DNA from: Phycisphaerales bacterium
Lineage (GTDB): Bacteria; Planctomycetota; Phycisphaerae; Phycisphaerales; SM1A02
Length of the DNA stretch: 64,000 bases
Direction: 5' to 3'
NCBI GenBank assembly: GCA_029268515.1
Contig: JAQWNP010000006.1
Coordinates: 496,001 to 560,000 of the forward strand
Shown: positions 7,100-16,545 of the stretch, in pieces
How the letters are laid out: each line of letters opens with the position of its first letter
Position numbering within the stretch: position 1 is the stretch's first letter
Made by a program: the position numbers and the translations under genes
The notes under the pieces: model-generated
What the model saw: the letters and a program-made list of their open reading frames with translations, nothing else
Database searches by the model: none
What the model was told of the DNA's origin: nothing

Positions 7100-9361
7100 A
7101 TGAACATGAATAGCAACACGCCACAAATCCAAAGCGCCCTTCGCCGTATCTCCGCTCGCGAAATTAGATCGCGTGCTTTGGCTTGGTTTGTCATGGGATT
7201 ACTTGGTGGTGAGCTTCTTGCCATTGTTGTCTTGCTCATCACTCGATTTTTATCAATTGCATCGCCATGGTGGATCTACCTCATTATCTCACTCATCCCC
7301 GCCCTCGTGCTCACGGTTTATCAATTGCGAAGAAGAGACTCTCTTGAGCAAACTGCCACCAAAACCGACCGGCGTCTTAACCTGAAAGATCATCTGGGCA
7401 CCGCAACCCGCATCGATCAATTACCCTCTTGTGATGCTGGTTTCGCTTCCCAGCTCAAGGAGCAAGCGCTGCTTCTTGCTAAACAGATTGATCCCAAGCA
7501 AGCTGTCAAAATCCAATGGAAACAAACACTACCCGCGCTCGTTGGAGCACTGGTACTGGTTGTATTAATTATCTTTGCGCCATTGGCTGTGAAGAAAACA
7601 ACAACAAATGTGGCCAAAGACTCCTCTGCTGGACTAGAAACAGCATCACTTATCCGCAGTGTCTTGCCTCCAGCAGACGCTGTTGACCCAACTAGCTCAG
7701 ATGAAGATCGTGATATTCTCGATGAGCTTGCTGCTGAACTTGAAGATCCCGAACTCTCTCAAGAGGATGCCTCGCGGCTTGAGCAAAAATCTGCTGCACA
7801 CATGCAGCGCATGGCTAGTGCGCTCAACAAACAAGCAAAACAGAGTGCTGCTCAAGCGGATGCGATAGCAGAACAATTTCGACGCGCCAGTGACGCCGCC
7901 CCAGCCCGAACAAATCAACAAAAAACAGAGGCACTGGCAAGCGCATTATCGCGCGGTGACTTTGAGCAAGCCGCAGATCTTCTGGACGATGCGAATCGCG
8001 CTATGAGTGATCCCGGTCAACAAGAAGATCGTGCACTTCTTGCTGACTACCTCGATCGACTCGCTGATGCAATGGAGAACCAACCCCAACAGAACTCACA
8101 AAAGTCGATTGTGCGAGAACAACTTGAGCAACTCACACAAGACCCTGACTTAGCCCAGAAGCTCACCTCTCCCGACACCAATGATCTGACTCAAGATGAA
8201 GCCATTGAGGCACTTGAAGAAGCTGGCTTGGATGCGGAAGTGGCTCGAGAGCTTGCTGCAGATCTTGAACAGTTCGCAGAGGATCAAAAACAACAAGATG
8301 ATCTTGAGCAACAAAAAAGAGATATGAGTGAAGCGTTGGAGCGCACTGCAGAATCTTTTCGGCAACCGCCTCCATCGCAGCCTACGACACCAGATCAAGA
8401 AAACGATAACCCGGAGCCACGGGAGACCAACACAGAACCCGCGCCGGAAGTAAACGAACGCCCTTCTCAGCGTGAGACAAGTAAACAATCTTCGCCGCAG
8501 CAACAGAACGAGCCCGCTGATCAAGAGACACCTGAAGAAGGTGATCAGGGTGATCCACAGCAACAGAATGAGCCCACCGATCAAGAGACACCTGGACAAG
8601 GTGACCAAGGTGATCCACAGCAACAGAATGAACCCACCGATCAAGAGACACCTGAACAAGGTGATCAGGGTGATCCACAACAACAGAATGAGCCCACTGA
8701 TCAAGAGACACCTGGACAAGGTGATCAGGGTGATGCGCCACAATCGCCTACAAATCCGCAAGAACAATCCACAAAACGACAAGATGATGGCCGTGATACA
8801 CAGCAGCCTCCTTCTGGAAACGAGCTGAACCCTGCACAAAACAAAGAAGAGGGCCAAAATACGGGTGAACAACCTACCGGCGATCAAGGTCTAGGTCGTG
8901 AACAAACACCAGATCAAAAAAGACAAACTCAACCCACACCTGCCTCCGATGCGCTGCGACAGTTGGCTCAAAAACGACGGGACGCTGCGCGTCAACAAAA
9001 CCAAGCAGAACAGCTCGACCGGGCACTCAGACAGATTGTCTCTCAAGATTCTTCTTCTGCTAATGGTCGTACTGAACTTACAAAATCGAGTGACCCCACC
9101 GATACCGCAAGTGATGACCTCAACAATCAACTTCTTGATGTACGCAATGGAGCCGATCCAGATAAAACAACAACGCGTTGGCTCACACCCGATGGTGAGA
9201 TTTCTCCAAATTTAACCAGCCAGTTGTATCCAACACCAAATGCAGTACCCGCCGCCGAAGCACAGCAGATTGCAGAACGGGCGACCACCACGACTGTTGT
9301 TCCACGAAGATATCACGATCTGATACGTCGATACTTCGAGCAACTTGGGACACAGCCGTAA
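7100..9361 (+). CDS. Three-TM, Q-rich coiled-coil membrane protein with tandem repeats (cluster A)
   Basis: About 753 residues from ATG 7100. The frame is open back to 6968, but that would place the 12-bp hairpin inside the gene. Two TM segments lie at about residues 23-48 and 53-72 and a third at about 145-165. Between TM2 and TM3 is a soluble helix (TKTDRRLNLKDHLGTA), resembling the same place in the 1170-residue protein at 42917. After TM3 the protein is acidic and Gln-rich with long coiled coils. A 20-residue unit (DPQQQNEPTDQETP plus QGDQG) is repeated four times at about residues 467-546. The C-terminus is ordered and ends near RYHDLIRRYFEQL, a pattern also close to the end of the cluster B Q-rich protein (YEKMTRSYYRLL). 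Its stop is one base before the VWA gene start. Role unknown; a scaffold for the VWA partner is inferred. Confidence 0.65.
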   Translation: MNMNSNTPQIQSALRRISAREIRSRALAWFVMGLLGGELLAIVVLLITRFLSIASPWWIYLIISLIPALVLTVYQLRRRDSLEQTATKTDRRLNLKDHLGTATRIDQLPSCDAGFASQLKEQALLLAKQIDPKQAVKIQWKQTLPALVGALVLVVLIIFAPLAVKKTTTNVAKDSSAGLETASLIRSVLPPADAVDPTSSDEDRDILDELAAELEDPELSQEDASRLEQKSAAHMQRMASALNKQAKQSAAQADAIAEQFRRASDAAPARTNQQKTEALASALSRGDFEQAADLLDDANRAMSDPGQQEDRALLADYLDRLADAMENQPQQNSQKSIVREQLEQLTQDPDLAQKLTSPDTNDLTQDEAIEALEEAGLDAEVARELAADLEQFAEDQKQQDDLEQQKRDMSEALERTAESFRQPPPSQPTTPDQENDNPEPRETNTEPAPEVNERPSQRETSKQSSPQQQNEPADQETPEEGDQGDPQQQNEPTDQETPGQGDQGDPQQQNEPTDQETPEQGDQGDPQQQNEPTDQETPGQGDQGDAPQSPTNPQEQSTKRQDDGRDTQQPPSGNELNPAQNKEEGQNTGEQPTGDQGLGREQTPDQKRQTQPTPASDALRQLAQKRRDAARQQNQAEQLDRALRQIVSQDSSSANGRTELTKSSDPTDTASDDLNNQLLDVRNGADPDKTTTRWLTPDGEISPNLTSQLYPTPNAVPAAEAQQIAERATTTTVVPRRYHDLIRRYFEQLGTQP
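8498..8737 (+). repeat. Four tandem 60-bp in-frame repeat units
   Basis: Units start at about 8498, 8558, 8618 and 8678, each exactly 60 bp and encoding DPQQQNEPTDQETP then EEGDQG, GQGDQG, EQGDQG and GQGDQG. The copies are nearly identical at DNA level, including synonymous sites, pointing to recent duplication by slippage or unequal crossover. The period is a multiple of three, so the frame survives changes in copy number. Confidence 0.92.
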
Positions 9362-9362
9362 G

Positions 9363-12300
9363 ATGCCAATTGTTTTCGATCATCCAACAGCATTGCTCTT
9401 ATTGTTTCTTATTGTTCCATTCATGCTCATTGGCATGAAAGCGGTCCAGGGCATGGGTTCTTTTAGGCGCAGGCTTATCTTGGGCTTTCGTGCGATATTG
9501 ATTGTCTGCTTGGCTGTGGCGCTTGCTGATCCGAAAGTCGTGCTCCCAACGGATAAGCTCACCACACTTTATGTCGTGGATGTGAGTGCATCGGTTCGTC
9601 AGTTTGCCCAACCATCGACAGAGAACATCAGCCAACTGGCTGAAATGAGAACATGGATAGACAACACGAGTGAAGATAGGCCCCCGCTTGATCGCGTGGG
9701 TGTGGTTGCTTTTCAAGACAAACCCAAGCTCGTCCACATGCACACTGTGGGCCCACTGAACGATTTGGTATTGGAAGGTACTGGTGCCTCAGGAACCAAT
9801 ATCTCAGATGCCCTTCAATTGGCTTCGGGCCTATTGCCACCAGATACGCTTGGGCGTCTTGTCTTACTCAGTGATGGTAACGAGACGGCTGGTGATGCTT
9901 TGTCAGTGGCTCATAGCATTGTTGCGAACAGCGATCTACGAATCGATGTTGTTCCGCTTCGCTACGCCATTAAGGGTGAGACATATGTCGCAAGCCTAGA
10001 GGCGCCCGCTATAGCGCGGCCAGGCCAAACCATTGCGCTTCGCGTTGTTATTGAGTCGGCCGATCCAATGACGGGCCAACTCGTTCTTTCTAATGGTGGA
10101 CAGCGTGTTGATCTTAATGAGGATCCACAGCAGTTTGGCTTGCCGATCGAAGTGCCCGCGGGTCGGAGTGTGCACGTCATTAGTGCCGCTATTGCCCCCA
10201 CTCCTATTAATAGATTCGAAATTAGCTTCTTGCCTGATGGGCCCGATCTTGTCACTGCTAATAACACGGCATCGACAGTCGTTGCGACACCTACACGCGG
10301 CCGCATGTTAATCGTGGCTCAAGATGTTGTTCTACAGAACACACTTGATTTCGCTGATCTACCTGTCATGACAATCCCTCCTGACCGACTTACAACCGAT
10401 TTGTTATTGCTCCAGACTTACGATTTGATTGTGTTGGACAACATCCCGGCTTCCGCGATTAGTTTGCTACAACAAGAACGCCTTCGAACCTATGTAGAGG
10501 AGTTTGGTGGCGGCCTACTTATGATTGGTGGACGGTTGAGTTTTGGCCCGGGCGGCTGGAATAACACACCATTGGAGGCACTTTTACCTGTTGAACTAGA
10601 CCCGCCTGCCGAACTTCGCCGTTCAACTGGGGCCCTTGTTCTGGTTTTGGATAAATCAGGATCAATGAAGCGGCCTGTTGGTGGGGCGCTTGCGTCACAA
10701 CAGCAAGTCGCGAATGAATCAGCCGCACTTGCAATTGAATCGCTTCTCTCGGGAAGCTGGGTGGGCGCCGTGGCTTTTGATGAACAGGCGTATGAAGTAC
10801 TTCCAATGACACGTAAGGATGACGAGGCTAATCTCGGTGGACCTATCCGCGGAATCCAAACTGGTGGTGGCACCAGATTGGCTCCTGCCTTGAGGTTGGC
10901 CCAGAAGATGCTTTTACCTATTGATGTGCCTGAGAAGCACATTGTTCTTTTGACCGATGGCCGAACCGATGAAGCAAACCTTCAACTTATTGCCCAGGAT
11001 ATAGCTGAGCAGGGCATTTCACTCACAACGATTGCTGTTGGCGATGAAGCAGATCATCGCGCCTTACAAGGGTTAGCAAAAATTGGTGGTGGTGTGTTTC
11101 ATGATGTACGCAATCCAAGACTATTGCCTCGAGTCCTTATTGATTCGGTTCAGGTCATTAACACCCCACTTATTAAGGAAACTGAACTCTCTGTTGTGCC
11201 CCGCCCAACCGGATCTCCCCTCGCCGCTTCAATGTCATCGGCGCCAACAATTTCTGGCAGCATTATCACTTCTCCCGCAGATGATCCGGCGGTACAAATA
11301 GATCTTGTTGACTCTGATGGCGATCCCTTGCTCGCCCATCGTCAATTTGGCATGGGCCGTGTTGGAGTATTCATGTCAGATAGTGGTCAGGAGTGGACAA
11401 ATGCATGGCCCACATGGCAAGGGGGACCTTTGTTCTGGGCACAACTTACGCGATACTTAGCCCGCGCCCCTGCGATTGAGGATCTCGAACTTGTCACGCG
11501 TGTTGACGGCGAAACGTTATATGTTGACTTGCAGGCAATGGATGAAAATGGTGATTGGCTTGATTACCTCACTTCTACTGCAACGGTACGTGGACCAGGT
11601 GGATCAAAGCGACGGATGAACCTCACCCAAACCGCACCGGGACGTTATCAGGGAAATATACAACTGAATAAAAGTGGCGACTACGTGCTTGTTATTGCGG
11701 CTCGTCATGGCACGCGCTCTTTGGCTCCAGTTATTACTGGTGTTAATATTCCAGCAGCAGCTGAGTATCGATTTCAAAGATCTAATGATGATCTATTGAC
11801 TAAAATTGCTGCTGCCGGAAAAGGTCGCATTCTCGAATTGAATGCCCCAACAGCCGCCAATGTCTTTTCAAAGGCTGATCTTCCGGAACGAGCATCATTG
11901 AGCTCGCTTTGGCCTGTATTAGCATGGATCTGCCTGGCCCTACTGTTACTCGATGTTGCTGTGCGTCGACTTGTATTAATGCCTAATGCAACCACTCAAG
12001 CCACAAATGCCTCAACCTCGTCTCGTGCTTTAGGTGCGATGCGAATGCGACAAGTCAAACGAAGTAAAGGATCGCCAGCGACAGCAGTACGTCCGGAAGA
12101 TGAATCACTAACTCCCACTTTCGATCCTCTTCCTCTGAACCAACCTGGCTTACAGAAGGTCGAATCAATCAGTTCCAGCGCACCGGCAGTCGATAAACTG
12201 AGTGAGGAAGAGCTTCATGCCGCAATTGATAAATTACTTGGCAAAAAAAGTTCCGCCAACAAGCCCTCAGCATCAGAGCCCCCGCCCGAAACGCCGCCAG

Positions 12301-12377
12301 AGAACACCGACGGGTCCGAAAGTACATTGGATGCACTTCGCCGAGCCCGTATGAATCGCCAAAAAGATGTTGACTAA
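9363..12377 (+). CDS. Double VWA-domain membrane protein with GATase-like domain (cluster A)
   Basis: 1004 residues from ATG 9363, one base after the stop of the previous gene. Two N-terminal TM segments (about 8-26 and 38-56) precede a von Willebrand A domain with an intact MIDAS DVSAS (73-77). A class I glutamine amidotransferase-like fold follows, ending in GGGLLMIGGRLSFGPGGW. A second VWA domain then carries DKSGS (430-434) and later LLTDGRTDE. A C-terminal TM lies near residue 850, followed by a charged disordered tail. The VWA/GATase order is similar to the cluster B protein at 40504, but here the MIDAS domain is duplicated. VWA domains bind protein ligands through a metal ion, so this is probably the binding subunit of the cluster A complex. 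No enzyme activity is expected from the GATase-like part; no catalytic Cys is visible. Confidence 0.8.
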   Translation: MPIVFDHPTALLLLFLIVPFMLIGMKAVQGMGSFRRRLILGFRAILIVCLAVALADPKVVLPTDKLTTLYVVDVSASVRQFAQPSTENISQLAEMRTWIDNTSEDRPPLDRVGVVAFQDKPKLVHMHTVGPLNDLVLEGTGASGTNISDALQLASGLLPPDTLGRLVLLSDGNETAGDALSVAHSIVANSDLRIDVVPLRYAIKGETYVASLEAPAIARPGQTIALRVVIESADPMTGQLVLSNGGQRVDLNEDPQQFGLPIEVPAGRSVHVISAAIAPTPINRFEISFLPDGPDLVTANNTASTVVATPTRGRMLIVAQDVVLQNTLDFADLPVMTIPPDRLTTDLLLLQTYDLIVLDNIPASAISLLQQERLRTYVEEFGGGLLMIGGRLSFGPGGWNNTPLEALLPVELDPPAELRRSTGALVLVLDKSGSMKRPVGGALASQQQVANESAALAIESLLSGSWVGAVAFDEQAYEVLPMTRKDDEANLGGPIRGIQTGGGTRLAPALRLAQKMLLPIDVPEKHIVLLTDGRTDEANLQLIAQDIAEQGISLTTIAVGDEADHRALQGLAKIGGGVFHDVRNPRLLPRVLIDSVQVINTPLIKETELSVVPRPTGSPLAASMSSAPTISGSIITSPADDPAVQIDLVDSDGDPLLAHRQFGMGRVGVFMSDSGQEWTNAWPTWQGGPLFWAQLTRYLARAPAIEDLELVTRVDGETLYVDLQAMDENGDWLDYLTSTATVRGPGGSKRRMNLTQTAPGRYQGNIQLNKSGDYVLVIAARHGTRSLAPVITGVNIPAAAEYRFQRSNDDLLTKIAAAGKGRILELNAPTAANVFSKADLPERASLSSLWPVLAWICLALLLLDVAVRRLVLMPNATTQATNASTSSRALGAMRMRQVKRSKGSPATAVRPEDESLTPTFDPLPLNQPGLQKVESISSSAPAVDKLSEEELHAAIDKLLGKKSSANKPSASEPPPETPPENTDGSESTLDALRRARMNRQKDVD

Positions 12378-12382
12378 ACAAT

Positions 12383-13828
12383 TCAAGTTGATGGATTACT
12401 GATTGGCATCAACGGTTCATCGGGATCTGATTCGTTTGTTGCCGATTCAGATGCCTCATAGGCCTTCATAATTAAGACCCCTGGATAGTAAAACTCGACA
12501 ATAGCATGGGCTTCCTGCCCTGCACGAGCCATCGCCTGCGCCCCGTACTGGCATAGGCCCACCCCATGACCAAAGCCCCACCCCTCAATGCCTATGAGAT
12601 CGCCATCGACCTTAATACGAATATTCTCCGATAGCAATTGAAGCGATGCCTGTCCCCCTTCTGAATCACCCCGCATGAGTGCTCGACGTAATTGTGCGGC
12701 ACTGATTTCGATCGCTCGACCTTGCTGATCTGAAATCACCATCGATCGTGCTCGCCCAAAGGGATTGACACTCTTAACCTCAATTGCCTTCAATTGGCCA
12801 AGACGCGCTAACTCTTCCTTGTCGTGACTCTTCCCGAAGATCCTAAGCCGCTCTTCAACCAGCTGGCGTGTTGTTTTTCGTGTCCAATGGAAAACGCTGG
12901 CTTGATAGCACTGTGCTGGTGGGCCATGTCCATTAAGTGGTGCTATCTCATTAATCGGATTTGGGCCAATCGCTTCACTGGCAAGTGCCGGTTGACCGCC
13001 ACAACAACTAGCGTAATACCCGGGAACCAGTCGCCCCTGATAACTAAGTACTTCTCCATGTGTTTGTTGAACAGATACCAGCGCCTCTTTGTTTGTGGTG
13101 GTGCCTTGATATACCTGAGATCGGACTGATGATTCAACATCAAAGTGACTGCGTCCAATGCGTGACAAGATTTCATTTATTGCATAGCTTCGTGCCGCGA
13201 TTGCTTGGGCCTCATACGTTTGTTGGTGCCAGTCAGCATAGAGCTCGCCGGAAAGAACACCGGGTAAATATTGTTCTATAGGAACCTCATTAATAAGATC
13301 CCAAGCACCCGAACCCTCATTGCTAAGGGGCTCCAAACGAAATATTCCGGGGTATTGCCGAGGCGGTTGTGCTTTACCAGATTGAATCGATATTGAAGAT
13401 GACACGCTGCCTTGTCTGTTTGCATCACGCACGATGAGCGACTGAATCGGCAGGACAACACGGCCACGGCCGGATGTTTCTTGGAATCGCCAACCATCAC
13501 TCGCAAGATATATTTCTAGTGGACCAGAGAATGCGCCCAAAAGCACATTGTCCTGAGCATTTGTAATTCGTAACCGTTGACCAGATTTGCCCAAAATCAG
13601 ACGCTCGCCTCGATTTCGAATTCTCTTTAATCGGACTCTTACATCTAATTGTTGGGTTGGAACAGTGTGGCCAACTTGAGGTGAAACCTCTTGGGGCTGC
13701 TTAGCGACGACCTCACTCTGTTGATGCTCGGTGCTCTCTTCCTGGGGCGAACAACTCAATATTGAGCACATTACTGCGCATGTGATCGTCGCCGGGAATA
13801 CATATAGCAACCTGTTGAAAAACTTCAT
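12383..13828 (-). CDS. SpoIID/LytB-domain lipoprotein, putative peptidoglycan lytic transglycosylase
   Basis: 481 residues. An N-terminal hydrophobic segment ends in ILSC with Cys26, a plausible lipobox, so the protein is probably exported and lipidated. The SpoIID/LytB domain covers about 180-470. It has the core VPIEQYLPGVLSGE with catalytic-type Glu195, then EAQAIAARSYAINEI, YYASCCGGQ and the family signature WGFGHGVGLCQYGA near residue 430. In sporulating Firmicutes SpoIID cleaves glycan strands; planctomycete homologues are common but not well studied, so glycan cleavage is inferred. The N-terminal 60-160 region has SPOR/SLH-like beta character without a clear family. The gene converges on the cluster A VWA gene, with five bases between the stops. 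No sporulation genes are nearby. Confidence 0.83.
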   Translation of the reverse strand: MKFFNRLLYVFPATITCAVMCSILSCSPQEESTEHQQSEVVAKQPQEVSPQVGHTVPTQQLDVRVRLKRIRNRGERLILGKSGQRLRITNAQDNVLLGAFSGPLEIYLASDGWRFQETSGRGRVVLPIQSLIVRDANRQGSVSSSISIQSGKAQPPRQYPGIFRLEPLSNEGSGAWDLINEVPIEQYLPGVLSGELYADWHQQTYEAQAIAARSYAINEILSRIGRSHFDVESSVRSQVYQGTTTNKEALVSVQQTHGEVLSYQGRLVPGYYASCCGGQPALASEAIGPNPINEIAPLNGHGPPAQCYQASVFHWTRKTTRQLVEERLRIFGKSHDKEELARLGQLKAIEVKSVNPFGRARSMVISDQQGRAIEISAAQLRRALMRGDSEGGQASLQLLSENIRIKVDGDLIGIEGWGFGHGVGLCQYGAQAMARAGQEAHAIVEFYYPGVLIMKAYEASESATNESDPDEPLMPISNPST

Positions 13829-13911
13829 CAGGGTTTATTTTAGACACTACCTGAGTTTTCTCAGAGAGAACTGTCACGTTTGCTGCAAATTATGTCGCTA
13901 ACGAGCCCGAA

Positions 13912-14862
13912 TCAGTCAAGATTTCTCAGACCCAGCCCATAGGCGGTGAGAAGCTCACCGATCTCCTCGAGGCTGGTTGCTCCAAAGTTCTTGACGCCCA
14001 TCAGCTCAGCTTCTGTCCGTGTTGCCAGGTCACCAATGGTCTGGATACCTAATAACTGAAGCGCTTTTCTTGAACGAACCGAGAGGTCAAGACCAGACAA
14101 GGGTTTGTTAAGAACATGCTCAGGAGCTTGGCCCTTAAGTTCCTCATAGATCTCTTTGCGAACGCGGCTGTATTGACCTTCAAGGCCTTGGCCAAGGCGG
14201 AGGCCTTTACTGGCAAGCATCGCTCGAATCTCAACCAAGGATGTCTCACCAAAGTTCTTATAGCTAAGCAGCTCTGACTCGCCAACACGAAGAAGATCGC
14301 CAAGTGTTCGAATCTGCATTTTCTTAAGGCAATTTCGAGCGCGGACAGAAAGTTCGAAATCGGTTACTGGTGTATCAAGTAGCGCGTTACGTTTAGCGAG
14401 GTCACGTGCGTGTTCCTCGTCATAGTACATATCTCTAGAAGCAGATACATCCCTCATAAACAAACGTGCGCGAAGATGGTTTGGGTTTGTATCTAGTACT
14501 TGGCGAAGGCACTTTTCAGACTTCGCAATTTCACCACGATCTTCATAAAGAACCGCAAGGTTAACGAGCGCGTTGATGTGGGCTTGGCCCTCACAACAAA
14601 TACTCTCATAAAGATCTATGGCATAGTCTTCCTCGCCCATCAGATCTAACAGATACGCTAAGCGGAAAATATGCTCTGGGTGATCGCCCATGTCGACCGC
14701 TTTGTTATATTCATCAATCGCAGCCATGCGATTGCCTTCGGCCTCAAACTTCTTGCCAGCCTCATAGTGGTTTGCTGCAGCCTTGATGTCGTGCTCACCA
14801 ACACCATTTCCAATCATTGTGTCTAGCACGTGCTCGGCGGATCCAGGTTGGACTTCATTCAT
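13912..14862 (-). CDS. TPR protein with two RNA polymerase alpha-CTD-like domains
   Basis: About 316 residues from ATG 14862, which has GGAG seven bases upstream; the frame is open to a TTG at 14937. Residues 28-135 form TPR-like helical repeats, for example AAIDEYNKAVDMG and KCLRQVLDTNPNHLRARL. Two copies of the alpha-subunit C-terminal fold follow, at about 165-222 and 254-314. Each has the hallmark pattern ELSVRARNCL or DLSVRSRKAL, then IRTLGDL or IQTIGDL, then KNFGETSLVEI or KNFGATSLEEI. In RNA polymerase this helix-hairpin-helix domain binds UP-element DNA and activators. The rest of the alpha subunit is absent. A DNA-binding or transcription-modulating role is inferred. It precedes no polymerase or ribosomal genes here. 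Confidence 0.85.
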   Translation of the reverse strand: MNEVQPGSAEHVLDTMIGNGVGEHDIKAAANHYEAGKKFEAEGNRMAAIDEYNKAVDMGDHPEHIFRLAYLLDLMGEEDYAIDLYESICCEGQAHINALVNLAVLYEDRGEIAKSEKCLRQVLDTNPNHLRARLFMRDVSASRDMYYDEEHARDLAKRNALLDTPVTDFELSVRARNCLKKMQIRTLGDLLRVGESELLSYKNFGETSLVEIRAMLASKGLRLGQGLEGQYSRVRKEIYEELKGQAPEHVLNKPLSGLDLSVRSRKALQLLGIQTIGDLATRTEAELMGVKNFGATSLEEIGELLTAYGLGLRNLD

Positions 14863-14940
14863 TTGAGGGCTCCGGCGACTGGGTGGTCGCGATTTTGATG
14901 GACTACGCAGTCTATCGAGCACTTCTCCCTGGTACAAGAC

Positions 14941-16494
14941 TCACTGCTTTGACTTGACCTCAGCCTCTCCAATGGCGTCCGCCATGTCCCGAATAGATGC
15001 ATCTGCCTCGCTCGCTGGGGGTCCTGGACTGATTATTGAGGGTTTTGGGTGCCCAGCGGCTCCTGGCAACAGCTTAATCCGCCGCCATGCGCCTCCCTCA
15101 AAGCGAATTCCCATCGTAATACCAAAGGCAATGACATAGATTGCGGCGCCAATCCATGGTCCCAACGCTTGCAGCTGGGGCCAAAAAGTGGTGATTAACC
15201 AACCAAGTCCAATAATCAGGGTCCAACTGAAGACCACTGTGATCATGCTTGGCCACTTGGTATCACCAGCGCCCCTCAGTGCGCCGGTATACACAATACC
15301 GATGGCATCAACGGTCTGAAAGAAGGCTGCGCAGATCATGAGCTTGCCACCCATAACGATGATGACATCTATTTGCTCAAGAGTCGCATTGCCCCCAATA
15401 AAGATTTCTACGAGGGGGTTTCTAAAGACGATGAACAAGACCGTGCATAGCGTCATGTAAGACATCGCCACAACTAAACTCAAACGAGCTCGCTTCACCG
15501 CTACATCTGGCTTCCCAGCCCCAATGTATTTACCGACTAATGAATTTGTGGCCACAGAAAGACCCACTGCTGGCATAAAACTAAGATGCATATAGGTCAA
15601 GACAATCCAAGACGCCGTCATCTGCGCTTCACCGTAACTGCCGACCAAAACAGTCATGAAGATGGCCCAACAAATAATCTCGCTCACAAATTGAACGGCT
15701 GGTGGCCAGCCAATTGTCAAAAGGTCTTTGGCACTTTCCTTGTGAAATCGCCAAGCGCTGCGTGTATGAAGTGAGTTGTTGAGCTTTGGGCCAAGAAAAA
15801 TAGCGAATGGAATGATGAACTCAAATACCGTTCCAATGACGGTTCCGATTGCTGCGCCATACACACCCATTGCTGGCATACCTGGTATTCCAGGAATACC
15901 GATACTTGGACAACCTGCTTCCCCAAAGATCAAAATGTAGTTCATAACAGCATTAACGATATTGCCGACAATAGCCGAAAACGTCACCACTCTCGGACGC
16001 TGTAAACCAAAGAAAAAGTTGTTCATTGATCGCGATCCAAGCAGAACAATCGCACCAACTAATTCGATCTGTGCATATCCGGTTTCTTTTTGAACCAACT
16101 CAGGCGTTGCTTCAGGCATTACAGAAAAGATGTATGGAAGTATCGCCGCATACGGAATAAGGAAGAGCAGCCAGATCACCACACTGATCCATAATCCACA
16201 CCAGGCATAAGCTGGGCCACGTTCGGGTTTCTTGGCGCCAACATTTTGGCTTACAAATGTGTTTATGACGGTGAGAAATCCAAAAGCTGCCGCCAGCGGC
16301 ACAAATGCCCATATGCCCCCATTGCTTGCGGCAGCAAGATCAATTGGTCCAACTTGGCCAATCATGAGCTTGTCTACGAACTGCATCACCGTGTAACTGG
16401 TCATTGTTACAACGGTGGGCCACGCAATCGACAGCACCTCCTGCAAGGGTCGGTGCTCAAGATTTGGTGGGCTTGGCTTGATTGGGGCTGACAT
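14941..16494 (-). CDS. MATE family multidrug/organic cation efflux transporter
   Basis: 517 residues with about twelve hydrophobic helices arranged as two halves, the usual MATE layout. Helix 1 reads IAWPTVVTMTSYTVMQFVDKLMIG, whose family pattern FVDKLMIGQVGP is recognisable. The second half begins near WPPAVQFVSEIICWAIF. The loop QNVGAKKPERG, and its counterpart KYIGAGKPDVAVKRA in the second half, are the conserved inter-helix signatures of the family. MATE proteins export cationic drugs or metabolites using a Na+ or H+ gradient; the substrate here cannot be told. The C-terminal 40 residues are hydrophilic and acidic. The start is ATG 16494. The gene stop lies 78 bp upstream of the TPR/alpha-CTD gene start on the same strand, so cotranscription is possible. 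Confidence 0.9.
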   Translation of the reverse strand: MSAPIKPSPPNLEHRPLQEVLSIAWPTVVTMTSYTVMQFVDKLMIGQVGPIDLAAASNGGIWAFVPLAAAFGFLTVINTFVSQNVGAKKPERGPAYAWCGLWISVVIWLLFLIPYAAILPYIFSVMPEATPELVQKETGYAQIELVGAIVLLGSRSMNNFFFGLQRPRVVTFSAIVGNIVNAVMNYILIFGEAGCPSIGIPGIPGMPAMGVYGAAIGTVIGTVFEFIIPFAIFLGPKLNNSLHTRSAWRFHKESAKDLLTIGWPPAVQFVSEIICWAIFMTVLVGSYGEAQMTASWIVLTYMHLSFMPAVGLSVATNSLVGKYIGAGKPDVAVKRARLSLVVAMSYMTLCTVLFIVFRNPLVEIFIGGNATLEQIDVIIVMGGKLMICAAFFQTVDAIGIVYTGALRGAGDTKWPSMITVVFSWTLIIGLGWLITTFWPQLQALGPWIGAAIYVIAFGITMGIRFEGGAWRRIKLLPGAAGHPKPSIISPGPPASEADASIRDMADAIGEAEVKSKQ

Positions 16495-16545
16495 GTGCTC
16501 GCCATACTACACATCAAGTCCAAATGGACTCGAAGCACGAGCTAT

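Noticed and set aside
8498-8737. Regular 60-bp repeats that could suggest a CRISPR array
   Set aside because: There are no unique spacers, the repeats are in frame within a long gene, and each unit is fully conserved end to end.
8150-8887. Long minus-strand open frame opposite the repeat-rich gene
   Set aside because: It is a shadow of the plus-strand repeats: its Leu/Arg-rich translation is periodic with the 60-bp unit and has no start context.
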